The notes below the pieces were generated by a model, which was not told where the DNA came from, did not search any database, and saw nothing but the letters and a program-made list of their open reading frames with translations. Positions 23,707 through 32,612 of a stretch of DNA of 64,000 bases are shown here, piece after piece. Numbering within the stretch: position 1 is the stretch's first letter; every line of letters starts with the position of its first letter. This stretch comes from DASZBX01 sp035943635 (GTDB lineage: Bacteria; Actinomycetota; Actinomycetes; Streptomycetales; Catenulisporaceae). The stretch lies in assembly GCA_035943635.1 (NCBI GenBank), contig DASZBX010000071.1, positions 62,001 to 126,000 on the forward strand, written 5' to 3'. The position numbers and the translations under genes were made by a program.

Positions 23707-24630
23707 TCAGCTCGCCGAGGCGGGGGCCGAGGCTCCGGGCGGTTGCGGCCGGTCGTCCGCGCCCTGGCCGGGCTCCGGGGCCTGCGGCGGCTGCGGTCCG
23801 GCTTCGGGCGCCGTGCCCGGCGGGTGGTAGGCGACCGGCGGCCCGGCGTACCGGCCCGGCCGCGGCCACTCCTGGCCTGCGGGGTCCGGCCAGGCCTGCG
23901 GGTCGGCCGGCTGCGGCTCCACCGGCCCGAACAAGACGACCAGCAGCAGGTACAGCGCGATCGCGGCGACCGGCCAGAACCAGAGCACCCCGGTCGCGCG
24001 CAGGTGCAACGGCAGGTCGATCACCTTGTCGGCCGGCAGTCCGACGATCATCTGTTGCAGGGACCTGCCGTGGCCCGGGCCGAACCAGCCGGCCAGTTCC
24101 GCGGCCAGGTAGCCCCCGCCCAGGCCGCCGCCGGCCAGGCCGAGCACGGCGCCGACGGTGCCCTTGCGGCGGAACACCAGGAAGGCGGCGGCCGCGGCCA
24201 GCAGGCCGACGACCAGGCAGATGATCCCGAGCGTGACGTCCTGCCCGATCGGGCCCTCGCTCTCCGGCGCGGCGTAGTCGAGGTTGCCCGGGATGACCAC
24301 GCCCTGGACCGCCGGGGCCAGCTGCACCCAGATCCAGGCCACCGGCACGCTCAGCAGCACGCTGATCGCCGCGGTGGACAGCAGCGCGACCACGTCCATG
24401 GCCGCGCCGACCAGCAGTCCGGGCAGTCCGGCCGAGGCGGGTTCGGCCGCGGCGCGCACCTGCCAGGCCTCGGCCTGGTCCGGGCCCCCGCCAGGCGCCC
24501 CGCCCGGTTCGGCCGGGTCTGCTTCGCCGGTCTGGTCGGCGGCGGCCCGGCCGTCCGGGTCGGCCGCCCGGGGGCCGGACTGCTCCTCGGCGGGAGCCTG
24601 CGGCGCCGGCTCGGGTATCTCGGTACTCAT
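23707..24630 (-). CDS. Multi-pass membrane protein of unknown function
   Basis: 307 residues: an acidic Pro/Ala-rich cytoplasmic N-terminus (about 1-65), four hydrophobic segments (about 75-100, 132-150, 160-180 and 212-235) and a Pro/Gln-rich C-terminal tail with a YHPPG element. The region after segment 1, starting WIWVQLAPAV, is probably extracytoplasmic. I do not recognise a catalytic motif; it may belong to the DUF2567-like membrane proteins, with low certainty. It converges with the Lon-domain gene and lies 102 bp downstream of dnaE. Confidence 0.75.
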   Translation of the reverse strand: MSTEIPEPAPQAPAEEQSGPRAADPDGRAAADQTGEADPAEPGGAPGGGPDQAEAWQVRAAAEPASAGLPGLLVGAAMDVVALLSTAAISVLLSVPVAWIWVQLAPAVQGVVIPGNLDYAAPESEGPIGQDVTLGIICLVVGLLAAAAAFLVFRRKGTVGAVLGLAGGGLGGGYLAAELAGWFGPGHGRSLQQMIVGLPADKVIDLPLHLRATGVLWFWPVAAIALYLLLVVLFGPVEPQPADPQAWPDPAGQEWPRPGRYAGPPVAYHPPGTAPEAGPQPPQAPEPGQGADDRPQPPGASAPASAS

Positions 24631-24732
24631 CCTCGCCACTCTTTCACAACCCACTGTCCCTGTCGTGCACAACCCCTCCCGCGGGTGACCGCCGGGTCCG
24701 GGGCCGGAACCGGGCGCCGACCTGCGCGCGCG

Positions 24733-27700
24733 CTAGGCGGCCTGGCCGAGGCAGGACGGGCCGAGCAGGGCTTTGAGGTCGCCCATCAGGGCCGGGGAGG
24801 GGGTGACCCGCAGGTGGTCGCCGACCTTGAACACGGTGGTTCTGCTGCGCCCGCGCATCTGGACCCGGACCTCGCTCATCCCCGGGTGGCTGGCCAGCAC
24901 CTCGCGCAGCCGGGGCAGGGACTGGGCGGTGACCCGCGCGTCGGACAGGTGGATCACGAACGGCGCGTTCGCCGCCGCGGCGGCCAGGTCCGGGACGGTC
25001 AGCTCCAGCGCCATGATCCGCGGGACCTCCTCGCGCCGGTCCACCCTGCCCTTGATCAGCACCACCGAGTCCTCGGACAGCGCGGTGGCGTACAGCTGGT
25101 AGCTGTTCGGGAAGAACATCACGTCGACCGAGCCTTCGAGGTCCTCCACGGTCGCGATCGCCCACTGGTTGCCCTGCTTGGTCATCTTGCGCTGGAGTCC
25201 GGAGATGATCCCGCCGACCGTGGCGACCGCGCCGTCCGGGTACATCTGCGCCTCGGAGTTGAGCGTGGCGATGGTGCAGTCGGACTTGGAGGCCAGGACG
25301 TGTTCGACCCCGGACAGCGGGTGGTCCGAGACGTACAGGCCGAGCATCTCGCGTTCGTAGCCGAGCAGGATCCCCTTGTCCCACTCGGTGTCCGAGAAGA
25401 CCAGCTCGATCCCGGTCGCGCTGACCGCCTCCTCCTCGCCGAGCAGGGCGCCGAACAGCGAGTCCTGGCCGATCGCCTCCTGCTTCTTGACGTCCACCAC
25501 CGAGTCCACCGCGCGCTCGTGCTGTTCGAGCAGGCCGCGCCGGGCGTGGCCGAGCGAGTCGAAGGCCCCGGACTTGATCAGCGACTCGATGGTCCGCTTG
25601 TTGCAGACGTTGATGTCGACCTTGTTCAGGAAGTCGGTGAACGAGCCGTAGCGGCCCTTGGACTTGCGGGCGTTGCGGATCGACTCGACCACGTTCGCCC
25701 CGACGTTGCGCACCGCGGTCAGGCCGAACCGGATCTCGCGGGCCAGCGGGGTGAAGTCGGCGTCGGACTCGTTCACGTCCGGCGGCAGCACCTTGATCCC
25801 CATCCGGCGGCACTCGCCGAGGTAGACCGCGGACTTGTCCTTGTCGTCCTTGACCGAGCTGAGCAGCGCGGACATGTACTCGACCGGGTGGTTCGCCTTC
25901 AGGTAGGCGGTCCAGTACGCGACCAGGCCGTATCCGGCCGAGTGGGCCTTGTTGAAGGCGTAGTCGGCGAACGGGACCAGCACGTCCCAGATCGTCTTGA
26001 TCGCGGCCGGGGAGTAGCCGTTGGCCTTCATCCCCTCGGAGAACGGGACGAACTCCTTGTCCAGCACCTCCTTCTTCTTCTTGCCCATCGCCCGGCGCAG
26101 CAGGTCGGCCTGGCCGAGCGAGTACCCGGCCAGCACCTGGGCGGCGGCCATGACCTGCTCCTGGTAGATGATCAGGCCGTAGCTGACGTCCAGGACCTCG
26201 CGCAGCGGCTCCTCGAGTTCCGGGTGGATCGGGGAGATCGGCTGCCGCTTGTTCTTGCGCTCGGCGTAGTTGATGTGCGAGTTCGCGCCCATCGGGCCGG
26301 GCCGGTACAGGGCGATGACGGCGGAGACGTCCTCGAAGTTGTCCGGGCGCATCTGGCGCAGCAGGGACCGCAGCGGGCCGCCGTCGAGCTGGAACACGCC
26401 CAGGGTGTCGCCGCGGCTCATCAGGTCGTAGGTGGGCTGGTCGTCCAGCGGGATCTTGAGCAGGTCGATCTTCGTGCCGGTGGTCTTCTCGATGTTGCGC
26501 ACCGCGTCGTCGACGATGGTCAGGTTGCGCAGCCCGAGGAAGTCCATCTTGATCAGGCCGAGCGACTCGCAGGTCGGGTAGTCGAACTGCGTGATGATCA
26601 CACCGTCGGCCGGGCGCATCATCACCGGGACGTAGTCGGTGATCGGCTCGGCCGAGATGATCACGCCGGCCGCGTGCACGCCGGGCTGGCGGATCAGGCC
26701 CTCGATCCCCTTGGCGGTGTCCACCACCTTGCGCACGTCCGCGTCGCCGTCGTACAGCTGCCGGAACTCCCCGGCCTCGCCGTACCTCGGGTGGTTGGAG
26801 TCGAAGATCCCGTAGAGCGGGACGTCCTTGCCCATCACGGCCGGCGGCATCGCCTTGGTGATCCGGTCGCCCATCGCGAACGGGTAGCCCAGGACCCGGG
26901 AGGAGTCCTTGACCGCGGCCTTGGCCTTGATCGTGCCGAAGGTGGCGATCTGGGCGACCTTGTCCGAGCCGTACTTGTCCGTCACGTACCGGATCACGTC
27001 GGCCCGCCGGCGGTCGTCGAAGTCGACGTCGATGTCGGGCATGGAGACGCGGTCGGGGTTCAGGAACCGCTCGAACAGCAGGTTGTACGGGATCGGGTCC
27101 AGGTCGGTGATGCCGAGCACGTAGGCGACCAGCGAGCCGGCCGCCGAGCCGCGGCCCGGGCCCACCGGGATCCCCTCGTTCTTGGCCCAGTTGATGAAGT
27201 CGGCCACCACGATGAAGTAGGACGGGAAGCCCATCTGCAGGATGATGCCGAGCTCGTACTCCAGCCGGTCCCGGTAGATCTTGTCGTCCGGGTAGCCCTC
27301 GGGGAAGCGCCGGTCCAGGCCCTCGTAGCACAGCTTGCGGAACCAGTCGTCCTCGGTCAGCCCGTCCGGCGGCGGCAGGTGCGGCATCAGGTTCTTGAAC
27401 TCGAACATCCCGGTCGGGTCGACCTTCTCGGCGATCACCAGGGTGTTGCGGCAGCCCTCCTGCCAGGCCGTGCCCGACTCCACCGCGTACATCTCGGCCG
27501 GGGACTTCAGGTAGTAGCCGTCCCCGCCGAACCGGAACCGGTTCGGGTCGTCGATGTTGGCCGCGGTCTGGATGCACAGCAGCACGTCGTGCGAGACGGA
27601 CTCGTGCTGGTAGGTGTAGTGCGAGTCGTTGGTGACGACCGGCGGGATGTTCAGTTCGCGGCCGAGCCGGAGCAGGTCCTCCCGGACCCGGGTCTCGATG

Positions 27701-28287
27701 TCCAGGCCGTGGCTCATGAGTTCGAGGTAGTAGTTGTCCTTGCCGATGATGTCCCGGTAGTCCGAGGCGGCCTGCACGGCCTCGGCGTACTGGCCCAGCC
27801 GCAGCCGGGTCTGCACCTCGCCGGACGGGCAGCCGGTCGTGCCCATCAGGCCCTCGGAGTGCTCGGCCAGGATCTCCCGGTCCATCCGGGGCCACTTGCG
27901 GTGGTAGCCCTCGGTGAAGGCCCGGGAGGTGAGCTTGGTCAGGTTCTTCAGGCCCCTGGCGTTCTGCGCCCAGATGGTCATGTGGGTGTAGGAGCCGGAG
28001 CCGGACACGTCGTCGGACTTCTGGTTCGGCTGGCCCCACAGGATCTGCTTGGTGGTCTGCCGGGCCTCCGGGGCGACGTAGGCCTCGATCCCGACGATCG
28101 GCTTGACCCCGGCTGCCGTGGCCTGCCGGTAGAACTCGTTCGCGCCGTGCATGTTGCCGTGGTCGGTCATCGCCAGGGCGGGCATCCCGGCGGCCGAGGC
28201 GGCCTTGAACATGTCCTTGAGCCTGGCTGCCCCGTCGAGCATCGAGAATTCGGTGTGGACGTGCAGATGCACGAAAGAGTCGGCCAT
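24733..28287 (-). CDS. dnaE: DNA polymerase III alpha subunit
   Basis: The main replicative polymerase, 1184 residues. The N-terminal PHP domain (about 5-280) keeps metal-site motifs HLHVHTEFSMLDG and MTDHGNMHG, consistent with PHP proofreading as in mycobacterial DnaE1. The polymerase core has PDIDVDFDDRRR near residue 417 with the catalytic aspartates. Tandem helix-hairpin-helix, an OB fold (VATVGGIISG) and a C-terminal clamp or tau-binding region follow. The ATG lies eight bases after a TAGGAT box, suggesting a leaderless message. rluD lies 164 bp upstream behind a hairpin. Confidence 0.97.
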   Translation of the reverse strand: MADSFVHLHVHTEFSMLDGAARLKDMFKAASAAGMPALAMTDHGNMHGANEFYRQATAAGVKPIVGIEAYVAPEARQTTKQILWGQPNQKSDDVSGSGSYTHMTIWAQNARGLKNLTKLTSRAFTEGYHRKWPRMDREILAEHSEGLMGTTGCPSGEVQTRLRLGQYAEAVQAASDYRDIIGKDNYYLELMSHGLDIETRVREDLLRLGRELNIPPVVTNDSHYTYQHESVSHDVLLCIQTAANIDDPNRFRFGGDGYYLKSPAEMYAVESGTAWQEGCRNTLVIAEKVDPTGMFEFKNLMPHLPPPDGLTEDDWFRKLCYEGLDRRFPEGYPDDKIYRDRLEYELGIILQMGFPSYFIVVADFINWAKNEGIPVGPGRGSAAGSLVAYVLGITDLDPIPYNLLFERFLNPDRVSMPDIDVDFDDRRRADVIRYVTDKYGSDKVAQIATFGTIKAKAAVKDSSRVLGYPFAMGDRITKAMPPAVMGKDVPLYGIFDSNHPRYGEAGEFRQLYDGDADVRKVVDTAKGIEGLIRQPGVHAAGVIISAEPITDYVPVMMRPADGVIITQFDYPTCESLGLIKMDFLGLRNLTIVDDAVRNIEKTTGTKIDLLKIPLDDQPTYDLMSRGDTLGVFQLDGGPLRSLLRQMRPDNFEDVSAVIALYRPGPMGANSHINYAERKNKRQPISPIHPELEEPLREVLDVSYGLIIYQEQVMAAAQVLAGYSLGQADLLRRAMGKKKKEVLDKEFVPFSEGMKANGYSPAAIKTIWDVLVPFADYAFNKAHSAGYGLVAYWTAYLKANHPVEYMSALLSSVKDDKDKSAVYLGECRRMGIKVLPPDVNESDADFTPLAREIRFGLTAVRNVGANVVESIRNARKSKGRYGSFTDFLNKVDINVCNKRTIESLIKSGAFDSLGHARRGLLEQHERAVDSVVDVKKQEAIGQDSLFGALLGEEEAVSATGIELVFSDTEWDKGILLGYEREMLGLYVSDHPLSGVEHVLASKSDCTIATLNSEAQMYPDGAVATVGGIISGLQRKMTKQGNQWAIATVEDLEGSVDVMFFPNSYQLYATALSEDSVVLIKGRVDRREEVPRIMALELTVPDLAAAAANAPFVIHLSDARVTAQSLPRLREVLASHPGMSEVRVQMRGRSRTTVFKVGDHLRVTPSPALMGDLKALLGPSCLGQAA

Positions 28288-28295
28288 GCCGCCAG

Positions 28296-28301
28296 ATCCT
28301 A
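28296..28301 (-). promoter_or_regulatory. Candidate -10 box of a leaderless dnaE promoter
   Basis: TAGGAT, the preferred actinomycete -10 hexamer, ends eight bases before the dnaE ATG on the minus strand. No ribosome site lies between them, and no clear -35 is seen. Confidence 0.5.
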
Positions 28302-28404
28302 CGCCGGTTCCACCCCGCCGCGCCCGCCAGTCCGGACAACCGCCGGGTGGATCGGCGGGGCGCGGGGGCGCGGTCGCCGGACGGTCGCCGGGCCGCCGCG
28401 GACG

Positions 28405-28422
28405 GTCCCCGGAAACGGGGAC
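28405..28422 (-). terminator. Hairpin downstream of rluD
   Basis: GTCCCCG (28405-28411) pairs with CGGGGAC (28416-28422), seven pairs around four bases. It begins 30 bases after the rluD stop, in the gap before the dnaE promoter. Confidence 0.5.
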
Positions 28423-28451
28423 AGACGCGGCGCGGAGCCCGGCTCGCGGCC

Positions 28452-29387
28452 TCAGCTCTCCGCGGAGACGATCTCCAAGGCGTGGGACAGGTCGTCCGGG
28501 TAGGGCGAGGAGAACTCGACCCATTCGCCGGAGCCGGGGTGTTCGAAGCCGAGGGTGACCGCGTGCAGCCACTGCCGGGTCAGCCCGAGCCGGGCCGCCA
28601 CGGTCGGGTCCGCGCCGTAGGTCAGGTCGCCCACGCACGGGTGCTTGAGCGCGGACATGTGCACCCGGATCTGGTGGGTGCGGCCGGTCTCCAGCTTGAT
28701 GTCCAGCAGGGTGGCGTGCCGGAAGGCCTCGATCGTGTCGTAGTGGGTGATCGAGTCGCGTCCGCCGGTGCGCACGGCCCACTTGTAGTCGTGCTTCGGG
28801 TGCCGGTCGATCGGCGCGTCCACGGTCCCGGTCATCGGGTCCGGGTGGCCCTGGACCAGGGCGTTGTAGTGCTTGTCCACGGTCCGTTCGCGGAAGGCCT
28901 GCTTGAGCAGGGTGTAGGCGTGCTCCGACTTGGCCACGACCATCAGGCCCGAGGTGCCCACGTCCAGCCGGTGCACCACGCCCCGGCGCTCGTCCGCGCC
29001 GGAGGTGGAGATCCGGTAGCCGACCGCGGCCAGCCCGCCGACCACGGTCGGCCCGGTCCAGCCCGGGCTCGGGTGCGCGGCCACCCCGACCGGCTTGTCG
29101 ACCACCACGATGTGCTCGTCGTCGTGCACGATCCGCAGGCCCGGGACCGGCTCGTCCACCGTGGTCACCGCGGGCGCGGCCACCGGCAGGGACACCTCCA
29201 GCCAGGCCCCGGCCCGGACCCGGTCGGACTTGCCGACCACGGCGCCGTCGATGGTGACCTGGTCCGCCGCCGCGAGCTCGGCCGCCTTGGTCCGGGACAG
29301 GCCGAACATCCGGGCCAGGGCGGCGTCCACCCGCTCTCCTTCGAGGCCGTCGGGAACGGGCAGGGAACGCAGATCGGTGAGTGTCAC
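28452..29387 (-). CDS. rluD: RluA-family 23S rRNA pseudouridine synthase (RluD type)
   Basis: Isomerises uridines in large-subunit rRNA helix 69, by family analogy. 311 residues: an S4 RNA-binding domain (about 15-70), then the catalytic domain with GVVHRLDVGTSGLMV, in which Asp142 is the nucleophile, followed by VDKHYNALV and LETGRTHQIRVHM. Exact target positions cannot be read from sequence. Its start overlaps the lspA stop by four bases, so the two are co-translated; the same pairing occurs in many bacteria. Confidence 0.93.
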   Translation of the reverse strand: MTLTDLRSLPVPDGLEGERVDAALARMFGLSRTKAAELAAADQVTIDGAVVGKSDRVRAGAWLEVSLPVAAPAVTTVDEPVPGLRIVHDDEHIVVVDKPVGVAAHPSPGWTGPTVVGGLAAVGYRISTSGADERRGVVHRLDVGTSGLMVVAKSEHAYTLLKQAFRERTVDKHYNALVQGHPDPMTGTVDAPIDRHPKHDYKWAVRTGGRDSITHYDTIEAFRHATLLDIKLETGRTHQIRVHMSALKHPCVGDLTYGADPTVAARLGLTRQWLHAVTLGFEHPGSGEWVEFSSPYPDDLSHALEIVSAES

Positions 29388-30100
29388 TGCTCCACTTTAT
29401 CCGGCGCCGGCTCCGGTTCCGGCGCGTGCGGGCCGTCGGCGCCGGCCGCGGGCCGGGCCGGGTCGTCCGGGCCGGCCGGGTCCGGGCCGCCGGCGGAGGC
29501 GGCCGCGGCCTTGGCCGCGCGCTCGTCGGTGCCGTCCGGGTGCAGGCCGAGGAAGGCGAGCAGCACCATCAGCACGCCGCCGACGCTGATCGCCGAGTCG
29601 GCCAGGTTGAACACCGCGAAGTGCGGCACGTCGACGAAGTCGACCACCCAGCCGCGGAAGAATCCGGGCGAGCGGGCGATCCGGTCGGTCAGGTTGCCCA
29701 GCGCCCCGCCGAGCAGCAGGCCCAGCGCGATCGCCCAGGGCATCGAGTACAGCCGGCGGGAGACCCGCAGGATCGCGACCACGACGACGATCGCGATCAG
29801 GGAGAACGCGACGGTGTAGCCGAGCCCGAGGGAGAAGGCCGCGCCGGAGTTGCGGGTGTAGGTGAGCTGGACGGCTGAGCCGATCAGGTGGATCGGGGCG
29901 TGGCCGGCCAGTCTGGCCACCACGAGCAGCTTGCTGGCCAGGTCGAGCACGTAGGCGGCGGCGGCGACCGCGAGCAGCACGCCGATCCGCCGGCGCCGGC
30001 CGGCCGGCCTGGCCGGGCGGGCGGGCTGCGCGTCCGGGGCGGGCGTCGAGGTTCGGTCCGGGGTCTGGTCTGGGCTGGGCGCCGCGGCTGCATTATCCAC
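29384..30100 (-). CDS. lspA: Lipoprotein signal peptidase II
   Basis: Aspartyl protease that removes the signal peptide of prolipoproteins in the membrane. 238 residues, longer than usual because of a Pro/Arg-rich N-terminus of 38 residues and a Pro/Ala-rich tail of about 50. Four membrane segments. The catalytic aspartates are Asp139 (GNLTDRI) and Asp168 (FNLADSAI); TRNSGAAFS is the conserved loop. Coupled to rluD by a 4-base overlap. The dksA-like gene lies 299 bp upstream. Confidence 0.95.
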   Translation of the reverse strand: MDNAAAAPSPDQTPDRTSTPAPDAQPARPARPAGRRRRIGVLLAVAAAAYVLDLASKLLVVARLAGHAPIHLIGSAVQLTYTRNSGAAFSLGLGYTVAFSLIAIVVVVAILRVSRRLYSMPWAIALGLLLGGALGNLTDRIARSPGFFRGWVVDFVDVPHFAVFNLADSAISVGGVLMVLLAFLGLHPDGTDERAAKAAAASAGGPDPAGPDDPARPAAGADGPHAPEPEPAPDKVEQ

Positions 30101-30291
30101 GCCGCGACCTTACCTGGTCGGGCCGGTGATAATCGAGGCGCGGCGGCGTTCGGTCCCGGGCGGCGGGGGCCGTGCCGCGGTCCGGGGCTCGCGCGGCCGG
30201 GCCGCCGGCTCCCGGAATCCGGCAGCCTTCCGCCCTGGCGGTCCGAGGCTCGCGCGGTGGGCCTGCGGGAGTGCGGGCGGCCGGGGCCGGG

Positions 30292-30315
30292 CGTTCTGCG
30301 GGACGCTGCAGAACG
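30292..30315 (-). terminator. Hairpin in the dksA-lspA gap
   Basis: CGTTCTGC (30292-30299) pairs perfectly with GCAGAACG (30308-30315) around eight bases. It lies 85 bases after the dksA-like stop and is the only clear structure in this 299-bp gap. Confidence 0.4.
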
Positions 30316-30399
30316 GCCGCGGCCCGTGGCCGGCTAGGCCCGTCGTCCGTCGGCGGCCGGCCGCACCCGGGCCGGCGCCGCGCGGGCGGGCGCCGCGGG

Positions 30400-30993
30400 C
30401 TAGCGGCGCTCGGCCTTCTGCTTGCAGGGCATGCACTGGGTGGCCCGGGGGAAGACCTGCAGCCGGGCCTTGCCGATCGCGTCGCCGCAGGTCTCGCACA
30501 CGCCGTAGGTGCCGGCGGCGAGGCGGGCCAGGGCCCGCTCGGACTGCAGCAGCATGTCCTTGGCGTTGTTCACGATCGCCATCTCGTGCTCGCGCTCGAG
30601 GTTCTTGGACCCGGCGTCGGCCTGGTCGTCGCCCGCGCCGTCGCTGGAACTGTGCAGCAGCTGGGCCAGGGCGCTGTCGGCGCTGGCCACGTCGGCCCGC
30701 AGCCGCTCGGTCTCCGAGCGCAGGTCCGCCTCGACCTCGGCGATCTCGCGGGCGGTCCAGGCCTCCTCGCCGGTGCGCACCGGCACCGCGCCGACCGTCG
30801 CCCGGGTGCTGCGGGACGCCGGGACCTTGCTCGCGGGCGCCTTGCCGGCCGGCACCTTGGTGACCGGGGCCGAGCCGGACGGCCGGGCGGCGGGGCGTTG
30901 GGCCGGCTTGACCGGGCCCGGGCCCTTCTTCGCGGCCGGTGCGGCGGCTGGTTCGGCAGTGGTGGAAGCAGCAGTGCGGGCGGTAGTGCTCAC
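30400..30993 (-). CDS. TraR/DksA-family zinc-finger protein
   Basis: 197 residues from GTG 30993, which has GAGGG about nine bases upstream; an ATG 12 codons earlier is the alternative. About 85 N-terminal residues are Ala/Pro/Lys-rich with repeated KVPAxKAP units. A coiled-coil-like region (about 85-155, EVEADLRSETERLRADV) leads to a C4 zinc finger with cysteines 166, 169, 187 and 190 (CETCGDAIGKAR, CMPCKQ). Relatives bind the RNA polymerase secondary channel, but the actinomycete group is not proven to respond to ppGpp. Confidence 0.88.
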   Translation of the reverse strand: MSTTARTAASTTAEPAAAPAAKKGPGPVKPAQRPAARPSGSAPVTKVPAGKAPASKVPASRSTRATVGAVPVRTGEEAWTAREIAEVEADLRSETERLRADVASADSALAQLLHSSSDGAGDDQADAGSKNLEREHEMAIVNNAKDMLLQSERALARLAAGTYGVCETCGDAIGKARLQVFPRATQCMPCKQKAERR

Positions 30994-31047
30994 GGGTGCG
31001 TCCCTCGCTCTCAGGTTCCTGGCGACCAAACGGTCTGGCTTTTCACG

Positions 31048-31067
31048 ACCCGTTGCTTACAACGGGT
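31048..31067. promoter_or_regulatory. Palindrome in the dksA-like gene upstream region
   Basis: ACCCGTTG and CAACGGGT are perfect inverted 8-mers around CTTA. The site lies 55-74 bases upstream of the GTG. It could be a TetR-type operator or a leader hairpin. The rest of the 285-bp gap has no other clear signal besides the rhomboid terminator. Confidence 0.4.
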
Positions 31068-31222
31068 TACGCGCCCGATTCGTGCCCGGTGAGGACGGGG
31101 AATAACCACCCGGCCGACAAGATCTTTTTCCCGCGCGCCCCGGCGAGCGCCCCTGGTCCGCCTCTGACCGCCGGTCCGGCGCACGCCCCGGACCTGCACC
31201 GGCGAGGACAGGGTATTGCGAA

Positions 31223-31270
31223 GCCCGGCCGCCCCGTCCGCCCCGTCCGCCGGGTCCGCGGCGGCCGGGC
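31223..31270 (-). terminator. Terminator-like hairpin after the rhomboid gene
   Basis: Ten perfect pairs between 31223-31232 and 31261-31270, with a 28-base loop that holds a short direct repeat (CCCCGTCCG twice). The stem begins eight bases after the stop. Confidence 0.5.
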
Positions 31271-31278
31271 GGGCGGGG

Positions 31279-31974
31279 TCAGAAGGAGGGGAAGTTCGGC
31301 GGCAGCGCGTGCGGCGAGGGGGCCTCGGCGACCCGGTCGGCCTCGCGGCTGAGGCTGCCGACGAGCAGCGCGGCGCCGATCCCGGCGATCAGGCCGCACA
31401 GGTGGCCCTGCCAGGAGATGTTGTTCTGGGTGGTGACCGCGTCCGGGAACAGCAGCGGCAGGGTCCAGAAATAGTAGACGGCCATCAGGGCGCCGATGGC
31501 GACCTGCCAGATCCGCCGGGTGAACAGGCCCCGGGCGACCACGAAGCCGAGGTAGCCGAAGATCAGGCCGCTGGCACCGACGGTGTTGACGTTCGCCGGG
31601 GAGATGAGCCAGGTGCCGAGTCCGTCGACGACCACGATGAAGCCGGTGGCCATCCAGAAGTAGCGCAGCCCGCCGAGCGCGGCCACGAAGGACAGGATCA
31701 GCAGCGGCATCGTGTTGCTCTCGATGTGCTCCATGTTCAGGTGCAGGAACGGCATCGTGAAGATGTGCCAGAGGCTGCCGGTGTTGCGCGAGACCAGGCC
31801 GAACTGCCCGTCGAGGCGGTAGCCGTCCGCCGCGTTGATCCCCTGCACGACCCAGATCACGACGATCAGGGCGATCGACATCAGTCCGGCCTGTTGGATC
31901 GCCAGCCAGATTCCCCGCCCGGTCTGCTGCATCTGCCCGCGCGACCTCACCGCTGTACCCGCCATGCTTTTCAT
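31279..31974 (-). CDS. Rhomboid-family intramembrane serine protease
   Basis: 231 residues with about six membrane segments. The catalytic dyad is visible: Ser135 in NTVGASGLIFGY and His191 in WQGHLCGLIAG. The early HxNxxHIESN element (about 78-87) is also conserved. It cleaves membrane-spanning substrates within the bilayer; substrates are unknown. ATG 31974 (MKSM) or 31965 (MAGT) could be the start, and neither has a good ribosome site. It occupies the place between dksA and divIVA where ileS lies in S. coelicolor. A Crp-type palindrome lies about 290 bp upstream. Confidence 0.88.
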   Translation of the reverse strand: MKSMAGTAVRSRGQMQQTGRGIWLAIQQAGLMSIALIVVIWVVQGINAADGYRLDGQFGLVSRNTGSLWHIFTMPFLHLNMEHIESNTMPLLILSFVAALGGLRYFWMATGFIVVVDGLGTWLISPANVNTVGASGLIFGYLGFVVARGLFTRRIWQVAIGALMAVYYFWTLPLLFPDAVTTQNNISWQGHLCGLIAGIGAALLVGSLSREADRVAEAPSPHALPPNFPSF

Positions 31975-32173
31975 GCTAGCGGACCGGTCGCATCACCATA
32001 AGAGACCGGGAACGCGGCGATCGGCCGGATCACGCGGGCCGGCCTCCGGCGCGGAGGCGGTCGACGCCCGGTTCCGGTGGTTGCTCGAGACCATCCGCAC
32101 CCAGACCCGTGTCGTCGAGCGGCCGGGCTGGCCGGTACCGCGATCCCCCGGGAGCCGGACCGGTCGCCGCGGA

Positions 32174-32278
32174 TCACCCGGCGGCGGGTGCAGGAGCCGT
32201 TCGATCGACTCGGCGTGGCCATCCGGTTTCAGGCTGCGGTCCTGGCCCGGGACCGCGATCGGCTGTGACTTGAGTCAC
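32174..32278 (-). CDS. Candidate 34-residue leader or small protein upstream of the rhomboid gene
   Basis: A GTG at 32278 follows a perfect AGGAGG (32289-32284) with a 5-base spacer and opens a 34-codon frame rich in Pro, Arg and Thr. It resembles nothing I know. Its main support is the ribosome site. The first codons lie inside a Crp-consensus palindrome, so DNA binding there could control it. It may instead be a chance frame. Confidence 0.25.
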   Translation of the reverse strand: MTQVTADRGPGPGPQPETGWPRRVDRTAPAPAAG

Positions 32279-32281
32279 AGC
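32262..32281. promoter_or_regulatory. Perfect Crp/GlxR-type palindrome
   Basis: Nine-base arms GCTGTGACT and AGTCACAGC surround TG. The core TGTGACTTGAGTCACA (32264-32279) fits the Crp-family consensus TGTGA-N6-TCACA at every defined position. It lies about 290 bp upstream of the rhomboid gene and overlaps the start of a small frame. A second, weaker inverted repeat (TCTCA, TGAGA) is at 32305-32319, next to a TATTCT that could be a -10. Confidence 0.6.
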
Positions 32282-32418
32282 AGCCTCCTGAACCCCCCAA
32301 GTCGTCTCAGAATATGAGATGTAGCACATCCGGGTGGATCGGGCACTCGCCCCATAGCGGGTCCAAACCTCCCCGAGCGGACCATCGGCGGACCCGGACC
32401 GGACCGTGGAACGCACAA

Positions 32419-32470
32419 CGGCGCGGGCCGGGCGGGACAGAACCCACCTGTCCTCGCCCGGCCCGCGCCG
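32419..32470 (-). terminator. Very strong terminator hairpin downstream of wag31
   Basis: Fifteen perfect GC-rich pairs (32419-32433 with 32456-32470), a small internal bulge, six more pairs (32435-32440 with 32448-32453) and a 7-base loop. It lies 143 bases after the wag31 stop. The sequence between it and wag31 shows nothing recognisable. Confidence 0.75.
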
Positions 32471-32612
32471 GTTGGTACGTGTACGTGACGACCGTGGAGC
32501 GGATCAAACCTGGCAGACCGACCTCGGTCCGGACGGCGCCGCGGGTGCGGGCGCCGGCCCGACCGGGGACCGTCGAGTCAGAGGGTGCGGGCCCGTGCGG
32601 GACCCGCCGGCC

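Noticed and set aside
23743..28503. Plus-strand open frame of about 1586 codons opposite dnaE
   Set aside because: Its length reflects mirror codon bias over dnaE. The translation is His/Asp/Val/Gly/Arg-rich without motifs.
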